In this document: in pieces, positions 1-12,763 of the stretch | Position numbering within the stretch: position 1 is the first letter of the stretch | How the letters are laid out: each line of letters starts with the position of its first letter | Notes under the pieces: model-generated | Databases searched by the model: none | What the model was told of the DNA's origin: nothing | What the model saw: the letters and a program-made list of their open reading frames with translations, nothing else | Assembly: GCA_914767715.1 (NCBI GenBank) | Contig: OU612069.1 | Span: 17,049,387-17,113,386, forward strand | Reading direction: 5' to 3' | DNA: 64,000 nt | Origin: Membranipora membranacea | Taxonomy: Eukaryota; Bryozoa; Gymnolaemata; Cheilostomatida; Membraniporidae | Translations under genes and position numbers: made by a program

Positions 1-314
1 ACATCTGGAGTGGGGAGTTACCAATGAGCTAAATATAAATTATCGCTCAGTGGTGAATTGGTCACCACAACTTTCCCCTATAACTTTAAAAATGACAACT
101 TGTATTTTAAGTACCAGTCAAATGTGAACTGTATATTTCCAACATAAAATACATATAAAATATATTCAATCTGAAACCAGCCATATTTTGTTTCATAATG
201 AGGAGGATTAAAAAATTTAAATCAACAGAGCATTATGTGCAGGTCATGTGATACTCAGTTAGTTCGATCAATGTGGACCACAGCAAGCGGGGGTGGTGAA
301 CGAGGGTGCCAAGT

Positions 315-3300
315 CTAATTGTAAGTAAAACGCTGATAAGAATTTAAAAAATATGATAAAAATATGCAAAGCACGCTGAGTATGATGATCCAATGAATGC
401 GCCGGCGATCTCTCTTTCTTTTGTTATCATTACTAAGTTCAGTCAGTGACCAAGCAATATCAGAGTGGTCACTATTCTCACAGTGGATACGCTTACGCAT
501 TTCTAGTGATAGTCTGCGGTATTCTGCTGCTTTGTTATACTCATTCATTGCCTGGTATGTGTTTCCCAGGTTATTCAGTGACACAGCAATATCAGAATGG
601 TCACTATTCTCACCATGTATACGCTTACACATTTCTAGCGATAGTCTGTAGTATTCCTCAGCTTTGTTATACTCGTTCATTGCCTGGTATGTGTTTCCCA
701 GGTTATTAAGTGACACAGCAATATTGGAGTGATCACTATTCTCACCATGTATACGCTTACGCATTTCTAGTGATAGTCTGTAGTATTCCTCAGCTTTGTT
801 ATACTCGTTCATTGCCTGGTATGTGTTTCCCAGGTTATTCAGTGACACAGCAATATCAGAATGGTCACTATTCTCACCATGTATACGCTTACACATTTCT
901 AGTGATAGTCTGTAGTATTCTGCTGCTTTGTTATACTCATTCATTGCGTAGTGAGTGGTACCCAGGTTATTCAGTGACAAAGCAATATCAGAATGGTCAC
1001 TATTCTCACCATGTATACGCTTCTTCATTTCTAGTGATAGTCTATGGTATTCTACAGCTTTGTTATACTCATTCATTGCGTAGTGAGTGGTACCCAGGTT
1101 ATTCAGTGACACAGCAATATCAGAATGGTCACTATTCTCACCGTGTATACGCTTACGCATTTCTAGTGATAGTCTGTGGTATTCTACTGCTTTGTAATAC
1201 TCTTTCATTGCTTTGTATGTGGTACCCAGGTTATTCAGTGACCAAGCAATATCAGAGTGGTCACTATTCTCCCCGTGCATACGCTTCTCCATTTCTAGTG
1301 ATAGTCTGTGGTATTCTGCTGCTTTGTTATACTCATTCATTGCGTGGTATGTGGTACCGAGGTTATTCAGTGACCAAGCAATATCAGAGTGGTCACTATT
1401 CTCACCATGTATACGCTTACGCATTTCTAGTGATAGTCTGTGGTATTCTGCTGCTTTGTTATACTCATTCATTGCGTGGTATGTGGTACCGAGGTTATTC
1501 AGTGACCTAGCAATATCAGAGTGGTCACTATTCTCACCATGTATACGCTTACGCATTTCTAGTGATAGTCTGTGGTATTCCGCTGCTTTGTTATACTCAT
1601 TCATTGCGTGGTATGTGTTTCCCAGGTTATTCAGTGACACAGCAATATCAGAGTGGTCGCTATTCTCACCATGTATACGCTTACGCATTTCTAGCGATAG
1701 TTTGTAGTTTTTTATAGCTGCTTCGTATTTCTCCATTTCAAGCATTATATGTCCTTGGTAAGATACAGCATCTGACATGTCTGCACATGTGACATTTTCG
1801 CCGTATACACGTCTGTACATGTCTATTGAAGAAATCATGCACTCTTCAGCTGCGCACAAATCTCCTAAATTAATGTAGTTTTCTCCCATCACTTTTAGTA
1901 AGAGAGCTATCCTTGGATGATCAACAGTCTCACCATAAATCCTGCTGTAGGTTACCCTGGATCTCCTAAAGTAAATTTTAGCGTTATCGTAATGATGTTG
2001 GTTATAAAAGTCTAACCCTATTACATAATATCCATGTGCAGCTTCAGGTACTAAACTTTCCTCTCCGTACAGATGTTCAAACATACTCTGATATCTTCTG
2101 CTGTATTTGACTGAGGTCACCTGGTCATGCTGTTCATGGTACAAATAGGCCAGTGCCTCTATACATTCAAGCAATGATGATGTTTGTTGCTGTAATATTT
2201 TTAGTATTTCCTCAGTGGATAGATTTTGTAGGTCAACACTTATGGTGCTTGCATGAGGACTGTCAATCTGATCACCATAATAATCATACTTCACTTCTTG
2301 GCACGCCTTTATATAATAATATTGAAGGGCTTTGAGGAGATACTTCTCAGCTTTGTCACATTGTCTCAAATCAACATATAAGCGCCCTATGCTAAGCAAG
2401 TAATCTCCTGATGATTCTTCACCTACACCCTCCAAAGTGTTGAGTGCAGCGATCCGATCTCCTAGATGACGCTGGCAGGCAGCGATCCTAAGACACACTG
2501 ATTTGGTCTTGTAGTATTTATCATTCTCTCTGAGATGAATGAGAACTTCCAGAGCTTGCCTGAAGTAAAAGTTATCTGTGAAAATATTTGCTACCAGATA
2601 CCTTATTTCTTGATTACAAATGGCGCTGTGACTACCAAGCCAGTCTAGAATGTCGTCCTCGGCTAAGTGCTGTATTGGCCCGAAGTGCTCATTCAGCAAA
2701 TTGAATGCTAGCTTTGTGTGCCCAGTATGCTGGAGTGTCGATATCTTGCATAGGAATGTCTGGTCATTCGCATTCGCTGTTGTTTTATAACCCATACACA
2801 CAGTACCCAATTGATCAGCGTTTACTTCCCCTAGTTTATCCTTTAAAGGAACCATCATATCAGCTAGTGCCAGGATAAGACCTGTGTGAACATACAATCT
2901 ATTCCCAGGTGAATTACAATCAACCTTTAATTTTGTAGTTTCTGTTGTTTGCTTCTCTGCTGTTGAAATCCTGTCATCTTGAGAGTCATGGTACAGGTAA
3001 GCTGAAAGTCTGACAAAACAGGCAACAGCAAGCTGAAAGATCAATGATTTATACAAATCCTCTGATATTTTCCCAGTCGAGTGCAGGCGTTCTGCAGTTG
3101 TCCATGCATCTTTTCCAAACACCTGATGGATCACTGCCAGATCATACAACAGTATTGATGGAAATCTGTAGAGTTGCCTCTTCACGTCTACTGTATAGGC
3201 TTGATTCAGCAAGCGATCATCAGGGGTAAAGTCAAACTTCTTCATATCGTTTGCCAGCATGTCTATATTTGCATTTGCCCGTGCTTCACTGAGCTTGATA

Positions 3301-5710
3301 GACTGTATGAATTCCTTGAGGGTACAGAGTAGGTTACTATTCCCATTAGAATATACCTCTGTCATATAGGAGAGCATCGCTGTAAGATCACCTTTCAGGG
3401 AGTCTTTTGTAGGGTTTTTCAGTACATGCTCATATGCAATGCCTAAATCACTGGGAGTAGTTATGAAACTGCATTTATTACTGTTCTGTCCATTACCTGT
3501 TGGTATGTTGCCAGCCTCGGCAGACAAGCCGTCGATTTTGAATCCATTCTTTGATTCGTCGTCAAACCACCCATTCAGTTCTTCAATTGCCATATACTTA
3601 AGCTTAGTTTCCCCGAGATTACCTATTAGAAAATAGCTGGTCATTGCTAATTTCCTGAAATAGTCTTCAGTCTGCGGTGTTTTCTTCTCGATTAGAAATA
3701 TGTATTCGAGATCAGAGTACGGGGTTGCCTCCCCTCGAGCTAGTGAGCCTATAGCTATAACTGAAAATCCACATGGTGGTTCCTGGACCAGAGTTTCCAC
3801 ACTTTTATCTATGATAGTGTGAATAAAGTCGATCATTCTCTCCGTGCATAGTGTAGATACTGTTTGAGCAGAATCAACTAGCTGTCCCATCATATCTTCC
3901 GTTGGCATTGGTTCTTCTGAATTCACATCAAATCGCATGGATAGTTCGTCAGTTACTTGGTTTTGAATTCGAACCTCATCTCGTATCTTATGTAGATTGC
4001 TGAGAAGATCAGTAGTTATTTCCTGCTGTTGATCATAGCTGATCACAGCTGATCCCTTCCAAAATGTCTGCTGAACCTGGAATACTCTTTCTTTCCAGCC
4101 GTCATATCTTGGTTTTCTCACTGACACAGAGTTGAAGAGTGTGTGCGCCTGTAAAATGAAAACATGACTCCGATTATAGTAAAAAGTAGCAAAGTACTTG
4201 TTGGCTTTGAGAATGCGTTTGCAAGTGTAGGGAGAGCATTGGATGGAATCACTTCGCAACCAGCATAATGTCTTCCGTTATACATCACAGGATTTGTAAG
4301 ACATCTGATTTGCTTTATTATTGCAACAAGTCGCGCGCCTGTCATGATTGAGATAACTTTGCGTTTGGATTCTATTTTTCATAATGTGGTGGATTTTTCA
4401 CCGCAGCTGGACAGTCAAAATTAATTCCACTTAAATTCAAGTTGTAATCATGTTATTTGTCTTCCTGTTAGGAGGACTCATCATTTTAGTAAATTTTCTA
4501 ATTTTAATTTTATCAAACCCACCCAGTATTTTCAATTTCATAGCCATGGAATTTTCCTTAGCAGTAACATTTTTCACATGCCTCACAGGATCATTGTTAA
4601 CCTAAATACTATGTTTTAACAATGATTTTAATAACTCAACACTAGTGGAATCAAATCAGCTAGTATTTTGCAGCTGAAGCTGCCACACCTTATATTTTAA
4701 ACAAATCAATAGAAAACAATACAGTGCCATAGGGAGTTAAACCCACTGAAGTAAGTGTTCTTGAGTTCTGCCTGCTGGCTGACCTCCCTGCCTTGTCATA
4801 AATTTGCCTTGTACTCTGTTGCTTGGCTGTTGTTTGGCACACTTGTCTCGCCAGATAAATTAGGTTACTATCTTGTCCATATCCCCCTCAATTTATCTTG
4901 CCTGATAAAATAGCTTACTAGTTTGTCCATATCCCCCCCCCCCCCAATTTGTCTTGCCTGGTAAATTAGGTCACTAGCTGTCCATAACCCCTCCCAGATC
5001 GCCAGTTAAATAAAGTTACCATATTTCTCCATATCTCCCTCCTCCCAAATTCAGTCCCAAAGTCAGGTCAATAGTATTCCCACTAAGATAGAGTCAGCGT
5101 ACTTGTTACATTCCGACAAAGATAGTGTCGGCGATTCCCAATTGATCGGACATTGAATTTGAATATTGCTTTACAATCAGCAGCATCTTTATATCAATTA
5201 TTTCTTCTTTAAAAACATTTTTTTGCCTAAAATTTAAAAAAATCACACTGCTCAGGACAAGCTGCTCAATCTATTTATAATTTTCAAACTCAAAATCAGA
5301 TCAGAATGGATGGAGTTATTGACAGAAAACCTGGATTTTAGACAGTAAATCAACAATAGCATCATTGCTTCTACACCTTCCAATGTCGTTACGTCGCCCA
5401 GAATTAAATGCCTCAATGCTAATGCTGCATATTGGGGGTCCTGTCTAGGTTTGATTGAGTTCATGGTAAGAGCACTGATTAGTTTTATTATACCAACAGA
5501 TTGCTGTCGTCATTCTTCGGATAATCTTATTATTTTATTATAGCTTACCCTCAGACAATCTGTCCAGTCGTCAGTTTTCTGATATTTCTTGTAATAAAAC
5601 TCTGCTAGTCGTACCAAGTGCTTCACTTGGACCTCCAGATTATATTTACCTCCAACACTGCAGGAGTAATCCCTCTTGAACTCATGTAAATAATCCTCGT
5701 TATAAATCAT
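315..5710 (-). CDS. Nucleotidyltransferase/DUF294-like protein with C-terminal TPR array and tail anchor (left paralog, two exons seen)
   Basis: The main exon is 315-4148 (its frame stays open to an ATG at 4259). A tttcattttacag-type acceptor at 4149-4151 and an upstream phase-0 exon at 5549-5710 (54 codons, starting ATG, ending before gtaagc) suggest a spliced product of about 1331 aa. Numbering from the ATG at 4259: residues 171-185 read GSLARGEATPYSDLE, the Gly-Ser...Asp-x-Glu signature of GlnD/DUF294-type nucleotidyltransferases (D183, E185 as likely metal ligands). Residues 350-430 form a helical stretch with DVKR (357-360) and ERL (390-392), like the DUF294 C-terminal substrate-binding region. 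Degenerate TPRs follow, then from residue 859 nine full 44-aa TPR units (consensus ...NNLGNTYHAMNEYNKAAEYH...) and a partial tenth. The end is Lys/Arg-rich and then a hydrophobic helix at about 1288-1308, probably a tail anchor facing the cytosol. Substrate and partners are unknown; repeats of this kinesin-light-chain-like type usually bind proteins. The true 5' end is uncertain. Confidence 0.85.
444..1685 (-). repeat. Coding tandem repeat, 132-bp (44-aa) TPR units, left paralog
   Basis: Nine full in-frame 132-bp units and a partial tenth. Spacing was checked on successive ccatgtatacgc landmarks (for example 613 and 745). Units differ at a few positions, mainly the residue before KRIHGENSDHS, the residue after SDIA, and NTY/TTY/TTH. 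The array starts at the same residue (859) as in the right paralog but is far shorter. Confidence 0.95.
4840..5050. repeat. Degenerate tandem repeat (C-rich, about 3-4 units)
   Basis: Recurring pattern of tgcctgataaattaggttact followed by tgtccatatccccc, with units of roughly 45-65 bp. Its counterpart in the right duplicate is about 56378-56575, with different C-tract length. Confidence 0.6.
5150..5465 (+). repeat. Dispersed foldback-family repeat, partial copy (left)
   Basis: Matches the right part of the foldback at 38400-38815: shared landmarks include gcaatcagcagcatct, caggacaagctgct, cttctacaccttccaatg and gtcctgtctaggttt. The counterpart in the duplicate is 56685-56995; a degenerate reverse copy is at 43654-43800. 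Probably a non-autonomous DNA transposon. Confidence 0.65.
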
Positions 5711-7210
5711 CTGAAAGACAAGATAAAAATGTCTGTGCAATATCAACGGTCAATAATTGTGAGGCCCCCTAAAATGTGTTCATGACGGATATGATTGATT
5801 TTCTTATATATGTGAATTGTAACATTAACTTCCCTTCATCATAGAAGATCAGAAGTAGTCCAGAATACACCAACAGTTAGCTTTCAGTTTATTTTAATGG
5901 CTTTAAGGCAAAAATTTGACGGTGTTTATATGTGTAGATAGTTTGTATAAATACTATGTCATAGTTTCTACACCTCTCAGTTTGCCAGTTAGGGAGAAAA
6001 TCAGTTTTTTAACTGGAGCAAATAGGAGGAGATAAATCATAATAATTGCCCATGGAATTCCAGTATTTTGCCTGAGAATACCAAATTATTCCCATTCATA
6101 CATTTTCAGCTCAGTTTAAATTGGAGGAATTGGAGCAAGATTGTAAATCGTATTGCAGGGTGAAATGTTATGAGACAGGTTACAATTATGACTCAAAGTC
6201 AAATTAAGTCAGCAAATGTATATGCAGAGAGATGTGAGTGCATCTTAGAAAGATTTTCAAAGGCTGCAGCCACCAAATTCAATCCAATAGAGGGAAATTG
6301 TATTTGATATGACCTCTTAAACAACAATTGCTACAAGAGTTTGTGGTCAACTGTTTTGTGAGAGGGCTGCATCGAGAGAAGCCGGCAAAGGAAGAAGCAG
6401 CTACTGGAATTTCAAGGAAAAAACTTTCAAACATTTGTATTAACTCCTTGGTTATAATGAAACCAGCACATTTACCACATGCAGACTTAATTCATTCACT
6501 TTATAGCTGGTGTAACATATAAATCAGATGACTCTGTGAAGGACCATGGGATGCGAAATAAGTAGAGACTGCATAGCTCAGACAATTCTATAATAGAATC
6601 GATAATGTCGTTTCCCCCTGTTTCCGTAAGTTAACCATGTTGATGTTCCTTGTTTATGGTACGGAATTAACTGTTGTTTCCTATAACAAGATCATGCTCT
6701 TTCGAAGTGTCATTTTGATATCATAGAAAATAACAAATGTACAGTTGACGTGTTTTGGCCTGGAGTGGCTACTATAAAAGCGCTGGGAACCCGATGCAGG
6801 TCAAGCTTTTTAGAACCAAAACTTAAAAGCCAACATATCTATTGGATAAAAGACTAATGTATTTTCGTATCACAGTTGGCTGTATTTTATACACCATCGT
6901 TATACCAGGTTGGTTAAAATGAAATTTAGTGATTAAGTAAAACACATAGTTGGATTTCTTCTCCCCTGACCTCGTAAATAGAACCTGGATGATGCAAGAA
7001 AATATCGTACGCTGGCAAAATAACCCAGTACATGGCCATTAAAATCTATTGGTAATGTTATTTGTATTGGTATTGACCTAATCATTTTGTTCTGTCTGAT
7101 GATCTGAGTCTATGAACTAGGCCACACGACTGCTTCTCAAGACCCAAAGTTACCCTCCCGATACCGCCTCGTAACATCTAAAAGGCCTTGCAGTTCCCCG
7201 AGACTGCATG
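5711..7210. other. Upstream flank of left TPR gene; no supported gene
   Basis: Unique-looking AT-rich sequence, duplicated at 57240-58733. Short open frames (such as 6328-6522 on plus) show no recognisable protein and differ between the copies. Further 5' exons of the TPR gene could lie here but I could not identify them. Confidence 0.5.
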
Positions 7211-7431
7211 CAGGCTCTCGGCCTATTGGCTAAGATCAAAGTGTCATGGCCAATGGCTGATTAGTGCCTGTTTCAGTTTCTGGCAGCTTGCTGCAAACTC
7301 ATGATTAGGAGGTCCACCATGGCCTCACCTCTAGGATACATTCTAGTTTACTAGGGTGTATCACACTCTCAGTACGAGGACTGCGGGCAACTTGCGTCCC
7401 TCTTTAGGGGCAGCCCACCCTCTGTTTTGTC
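7211..7431 (+). mobile_element. SINE with a U2 snRNA-derived head (left duplicate)
   Basis: The element opens with CTCGGCCTATTGGC then TAAGATCAAAGTGT, matching the conserved 5' end of U2 snRNA (CTCGGCCTTTTGGCTAAGATC...). A U2-unrelated body follows and ends ctctgttttgtc. The same body follows the same head at 16033-16254 (minus), so this is a dispersed family and not a U2 gene. The U2 branch-site and Sm regions are absent. It is shared with the right duplicate, so it is older than the duplication. Confidence 0.85.
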
Positions 7432-9032
7432 ATTAACAGGGCATGCGGGCTCTGTACAATATCGTACTTACACAGCTGCTGTGATTGGTGTTTTCTAGCC
7501 TGTCTTGACAAGCCACCCTAACCCCCCCCCCCCCACCTGACTCCAAGGACTTGACATTATGTCTTTTAATGAGAAATAACCCATTGTGAAGGGTACACTT
7601 CTTTTGTGATGGTGACCATCCAATAGTGTGGGCAACTGGGGTGTAGGGAAGGCAACTGGAAATATCACAGACATCAATATAATATATATAGCTGAGGTTC
7701 TAGTGTTGATCATTTTGTAGGTTTGTGATGGTAGCAACTCTGATCCAGCAGCCGTTTCCTGTGATTGAGATTCAACGGCCAACAATGGATATATTAGTTT
7801 AGATATTACACCTGGATATCTATTTTTCCCACCCAGTGCCTCAGCGGTTGAGGGTGGGATATCTACGCACAGTGTTAGAAGTGGAAAATATGAGGTAGAG
7901 GGATGACAACCAGGCAGAGTCCCAGCCGCCAGAGGTCTGTGGTGGTTACAATTGAAAATGTATCAAGTTGAGCCATCTTTTGGAAAACTGATATTGTTAC
8001 TATCAGCTGGCTGTAACCTGGGTTATGAAATAAAGGGGGATGCATCCCCCAAGACAAAGTAGGAAGGGGGACATCATCCCCTTAAACCTCTCTAAATTCT
8101 AACACTATCTACGCATATAGATGTCAATGAGACCTACACACTATCATTCATTAGATTTCCAGTTTAACAAGTTTAAGAGCCTATTTCACTGGTCTAAATA
8201 TTTACAGAATAAGTCAGAGCGACTGAAATTCTGAGACCGCGAGAACTATCAGAGCCCTGCGCTTATTATTCAAAAGACGCCACAAAGGAGGAAAACAATT
8301 TTTATAATAGGATAGAGGGAGATTGAATGTGATTAGAATACTTTGAAATCAAAACAAGAATCGTTATGACTTGTGCTATTCAGGCCTACCATAAAGAGTG
8401 AAATCTTTCTTTGTTTTTCCTTCTTCATGATATTCTAAGTTTTCTCAGGGGAGATAAGTTACGGTATGGTACTCCCATTCGACTCATTCTGATTCCCCTC
8501 TTCTGTTCAGATATTAGCTAATTTCTTTGAATACATTATATCCACTGATTCTTAGTTGAGCTACAAAATCTTCTCTGGACATTGTTCAACACGGTTGTCA
8601 GAAGCAGTCAGCCCTAACTAATTTATATTGTGTGGAGCAAGCTTGGTTGGATCGATGCCGAAGTGGTTTTTAAACAAAACAATTTATCTAGTATGTAGAG
8701 GTATATACTGTATCTATACAGTATATATAGTATAATATCAAGACTCGAACGGTGAGGTTTCAAACAGACATTACACAACAGGCTCTACAACTAAGGCAAA
8801 ACAATTGAAGTATATAACAATAATTGGAGTAATCCCCTCAATATGTTTTTAAGTTTAAAATTTAATTTCTCTTGAACTGACAAACTTAGAGGTGTAGAAA
8901 TAAGACATAGTATTGACACAACCGACCTACACATATAAATGCTACCAAATTGCCGCCCACTTCCGTTATAATGAACTGAACCATCTGGACTATAACCCTG
9001 AATAACTTTCTAACTGGCAGACTCAGAGGTGT
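7432..9032. other. Duplicated intergenic sequence; no gene seen
   Basis: Contains a C-homopolymer near 7524-7535 and AT-rich DNA. The minus-strand frame 7495-7785 looks open, but its counterpart at about 59.04-59.3 kb carries changes that break it, so I do not call it. The same holds for 7875-8057. Confidence 0.5.
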
Positions 9033-9355
9033 CTAAGTCTAAGTCGTCATTGCGGATAGGGCTACCCCTCTAGAGTACAGGTACAGGGACCCATGGTACT
9101 CAAGCCGCAGCCTATACCCTTGCCTGCCGGAATTCCGGCAACATTTTTTATCGAAGAGGCAGAGGGGGATCTTTTAACTGCATGTGGGGTGTGCAAACAC
9201 ACAGGGGACCTCCTGTATTTTTAGTCCCGTTCCGCAAGGACCTGGCTAGGATGAGTGGCGCGCCAGTACCAAATGAGAAATGAATGCCAGCTCTGGGAAT
9301 TGAACCTGGAAATCACAGATCATACGTCCTCACCCTTAACCATCAGACCACTCCT
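9033..9355 (-). mobile_element. tRNA-headed SINE with 13-bp target-site duplication (left duplicate)
   Basis: On the minus strand the element begins AGGAGTGGTCTGATGGTTAA (A-box-like) and has a B-box-like GGTTCAATTCC about 50 bp further on, then a tRNA-unrelated body of about 260 bp. It is flanked by gactcagaggtgt at 9020-9032 and 9356-9368, a clear target-site duplication. The element at 60550-60872 in the right copy has the same flanks, so insertion preceded the duplication. Confidence 0.88.
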
Positions 9356-9368
9356 GACTCAGAGGTGT

Positions 9369-11827
9369 AGAAACCAGATATTTGAAATCAGCATAAATTT
9401 CTGATCTAGAAAAATTTAATTCTATATTGCCCGAATTCCGTTAAAATAAACACATTTTTTTGAGCACTTATAGCTAGGTGTCTTCTGGACTAATGTTTTG
9501 TTTTTAATGGAAATATGAGACGGATTAAAGTCTCCTCTAGCCTTGTTTTGCCATTAGGGCATGAAAACCTTAGCAAAATTAATGTTCTAAAGTCTGCTAC
9601 AAACAGGCCACTATACGCGGATCTCATCAGTTTTACACTCAAATTTCAGACTCAACGTTTTGCATATTGAAGGACAGATTCACGTTTTATCTAAGTTCTT
9701 CTCACCAAATTTCTGGGATATAGGGTGGACGGGGATTCGAAACAAAATGTTGCTTTTCCTGCCAACCTATAGAAAGAAATGCAGCAATAGCAAAACCGTC
9801 CTGAATTGGGTAGAGGGCAATGATCAAGGAAAATGTAGTCACTTAATAAATTCAGGGATTAGTGGTTTAATACGCAGCATGTATGTTTTTGGGGATACTA
9901 AATCAGTATACAAACTTGTCTTTGTCTATAGTTGTGTCAGTAATCTGATCTAGCTATAATTCTGCTCTGACTGACGTCCCAGTAACGACCTTTAAAAACT
10001 CAGGCAAGCTATTTGTCAAATGTTTACAAGTGGTCGGCTGTAGCGTTACTAAACTTTTGGACCAATTAAATATGAAAAATTGTTTCCAGCAATCATACAT
10101 AAATTCCCATAAGCTTTTTCAGGGCCTGATATGTTCCCTTAATCCATGAATATATATCAGTGCATTTAGCTGTAGTTGTTTCCTGCTCTCATCTGGTAGA
10201 AGGTTAATGTGTTGGTACGATCACATTTTATTCATTTGTCAATCTAGAAGCTTCCTCGCTGTGCAATATTTTCAGATATTTATTAGGACCCTTTATGTGT
10301 ACAGGTCATGCTTTACATTGCGCTCACAATATAAGCTGTTATTCGATGCTATCAATGCAAAAAATCTGCGGTGTTGGAGCATGCTGGGTTTGCTTGTTAT
10401 GCCGGTATGAGAGCGTTAATTCTTAGTCAGTAGGTACATATTGAAGACAGTTTCATTTTAGTTTAGCATACACATTATTTACTGCTCCATCGAAACAATC
10501 CTTACTGATGTTGCTTGATTTGGATAATAAATAGGTCACAGCTGTCAAATGAATGAAATAAAATTAGAGTGATGAAGGATGAAAAGCAACTGTGGTAACA
10601 ACATTTCTTGGCTTATAGTTATCTGTTGGTTGTTAATGTATCTTTCATGTTAGAGAGGTTTGAAATATGGCCTTGAATGTGAAATATGACAACTTCTTGG
10701 TGTCGGGAAAACATCACGTTTCACTTTCAATTTGGTATGACAATGGTACATTATAACTCATTGTAATATATTGTCTTTGCTATTGTCTTGAGCTCGTAAT
10801 TCTGAATCACGATAGTGTGAAAAGTGACCACAGAGGTGAATTGTATACATAAAAAAAATTCCACCTAGCCTGAGACGGCGGTTAAAATATACCCATCCTA
10901 TCTTATATCTTTTATCTATATCATGCTGTGTTGTAACAATATCAATAATTTAGTGGAAGAGTGCTTGTGACTTGAATCGTTTGGTTACGAATTAGGAGAC
11001 AAGCTTTTCAAGCTTATCAAGCTTGTCAAGTCAGGCTAAGATGAAATCTCAGTGTGGCTGTATTCATAAATCAAGAAAATCAATTCATTCATATGACAAA
11101 GCTATGCCTCCCACGACCTGTTTTGTTACCTGCATAAATGCTATGCACAAATGATGCACTGCAGGCTAAACTGACTATTGCAGTTTCTCTATCAATTGTC
11201 TTGTTACCAATCAGTCACATCACATACTTGAAGGCAATCACCCTGGAAGTTTGAGAGGCCATAACTTCCTCAATATTTGGATTCGAAAGCTGGAATTCAC
11301 TCACATGATAGATTCAAATATGGAGACTAAGATGTGATACGAAAGAGCAGCATCAAACTAAGTATTTAAGTTTCCATCCTTCACTACTGAGGTGACTTAA
11401 TGTTTTGATATTAGAAATTGTTCTATTTTAAATTATGCTCTAATCCTATAATTGCTAGAGTACAGTGCAGCTTTTAATAACCAACCATATATTTGCATAA
11501 CAATAGATTTAAACTCAGACCATCATACCATTTTTATAAACATCAGTGTCATTTGAGTTGCCAACCAGGCACATCCGTAATAAAGAAACTTCATACCTTT
11601 ATACCTTTATACCTTCTCCTATTCTAATTTATGGAGTTTTAAGCCTACACTATTTGATACTATGCAACATATGATCGCACTCAATGATGACTCAATGACA
11701 ACACGATTCTATACTATCTGATTAATACTTAGCAATCTGTTCTATTTTTATGTCACAAGCTTACTATTTATATACCGTTATCAATGTCATGTCGTTTTGT
11801 TAATTGACCTATTTACATACACACACG
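9369..11827. other. Duplicated intergenic sequence; no gene seen
   Basis: AT-rich sequence with a counterpart at about 60886-63392. Short plus-strand frames such as 9660-9953 and 10207-10410 differ in start, length or frame between copies and match nothing I recognise. Ends in a short CA-rich run that served as the hAT target. Confidence 0.5.
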
Positions 11828-12763
11828 TAGGGGTGGAACGACCTCTTGAGGTTGGAGTTGAATTTCGGATATTTGACCTCGGATCCAACCACAAACCGGG
11901 TCGGATATGTGTTAAGTCTGATCCGAGATGATACGTTTTTAATCAACACATTACACTTACTTGCCAATAGCATCATTTATCTCACTGAAAATGACAAGGG
12001 AGGAAGTATGATAGTCATTAATTTGTAGTTCAGATAAGATAATTGAGTTTGGCTGAAAGCACTCAGTGGTGATCAGTAGGCATTCAATACCTGTCTCATT
12101 TTCATAGCTATCTATATCGTTGCTGATTAAATTTGATGGATGTGTTTTTTTCTGCTGAAATTGATAGAAGCATCTTAACTCAGATCGTTGTGACATAAGA
12201 CATAATTATTTGTCCAATGATGTTCCTTGTAACAAAATGTCTAGTTTGATGAACTAAGTAATTATCCTCTTCTGCTTTTTCAAAGTAGGAAGACAATTCC
12301 TATGTCTAATCACAACAGAGATTTGGGACATAGGAACAGGGAGTTTTTTCAAACTCAGTGATTTTTAACATCGGGGTTTGAGTGATCCTGGCAAATTGAG
12401 TGCCTATGCACAAATTCTCGTTGTCAAGAGATCTTAGCACTCATTAAATGATCTTTTCAAATAATCTGTTTGTGTGATCTTTGCGCTGTTTGAGTGATAA
12501 GTTGCTCCTGTAAAGAATTATATCCTAGCTGATATGTGCAAATTTAAACTAGGGTAATGGTCCAGGGAAGAGATTGTTGACCGAGTTTATCCATGTATTC
12601 AATGACCTTAATAGTATATTATGGTGCTAAAGAAGAGCTGCTGTGACTGGTATATTTAGCGCATTTACGCGTTACCCGGGTCCGGATCCGATCCGAGGTT
12701 GGATTTATAGACCGATTCGATATCCGATCCGAGGTTGCCCAACCCTGATCCGTTCCACCCCTA
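11828..12763. mobile_element. Non-autonomous hAT-like DNA transposon, present only in the left duplicate
   Basis: The 936-bp element has terminal inverted repeats TAGGGGTGGAACG / CGTTCCACCCCTA and is flanked by the 8-bp direct repeat cacacacg at 11820-11827 and 12764-12771. The duplicate has an empty site at about 63385-63392. Eight-bp target duplications and tAGGGGTG-type ends are hAT hallmarks. Subterminal copies of gatccgaggtt-like motifs occur at both ends. No transposase frame is present, so it must have been mobilised in trans. Confidence 0.93.

Larger units (their letters stand above)
4260..5548. other. Intron between the upstream exon and the main exon of the left TPR gene
   Basis: About 1.3 kb (4149-5548 if the inferred splice acceptor is used) with no coding signal of its own. 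It holds a C-homopolymer (near 4928-4945), a degenerate tandem repeat and half of a dispersed foldback repeat, listed separately. The same layout is present in the right copy. Confidence 0.6.

Noticed and set aside
4118-4345. 75-codon minus frame overlapping the TPR start (also 55653-55880)
   Set aside because: Overlaps the main frame in another phase. It could contain a 5' exon, but no in-phase donor joins it to the acceptor at 4148.
7211-7260. Possible U2 snRNA gene
   Set aside because: Only the first 35 or so bases match U2; the branch-site and Sm regions are missing, and the same fusion recurs elsewhere.
7495-7785. Minus-strand frame of 96 codons in the left duplicate
   Set aside because: The equivalent frame is not preserved in the right duplicate, so it is not under coding constraint.
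9290-9355. Possible tRNA gene on minus
   Set aside because: Part of a 323-bp element with target-site duplications; the B box is degenerate and no cloverleaf forms.
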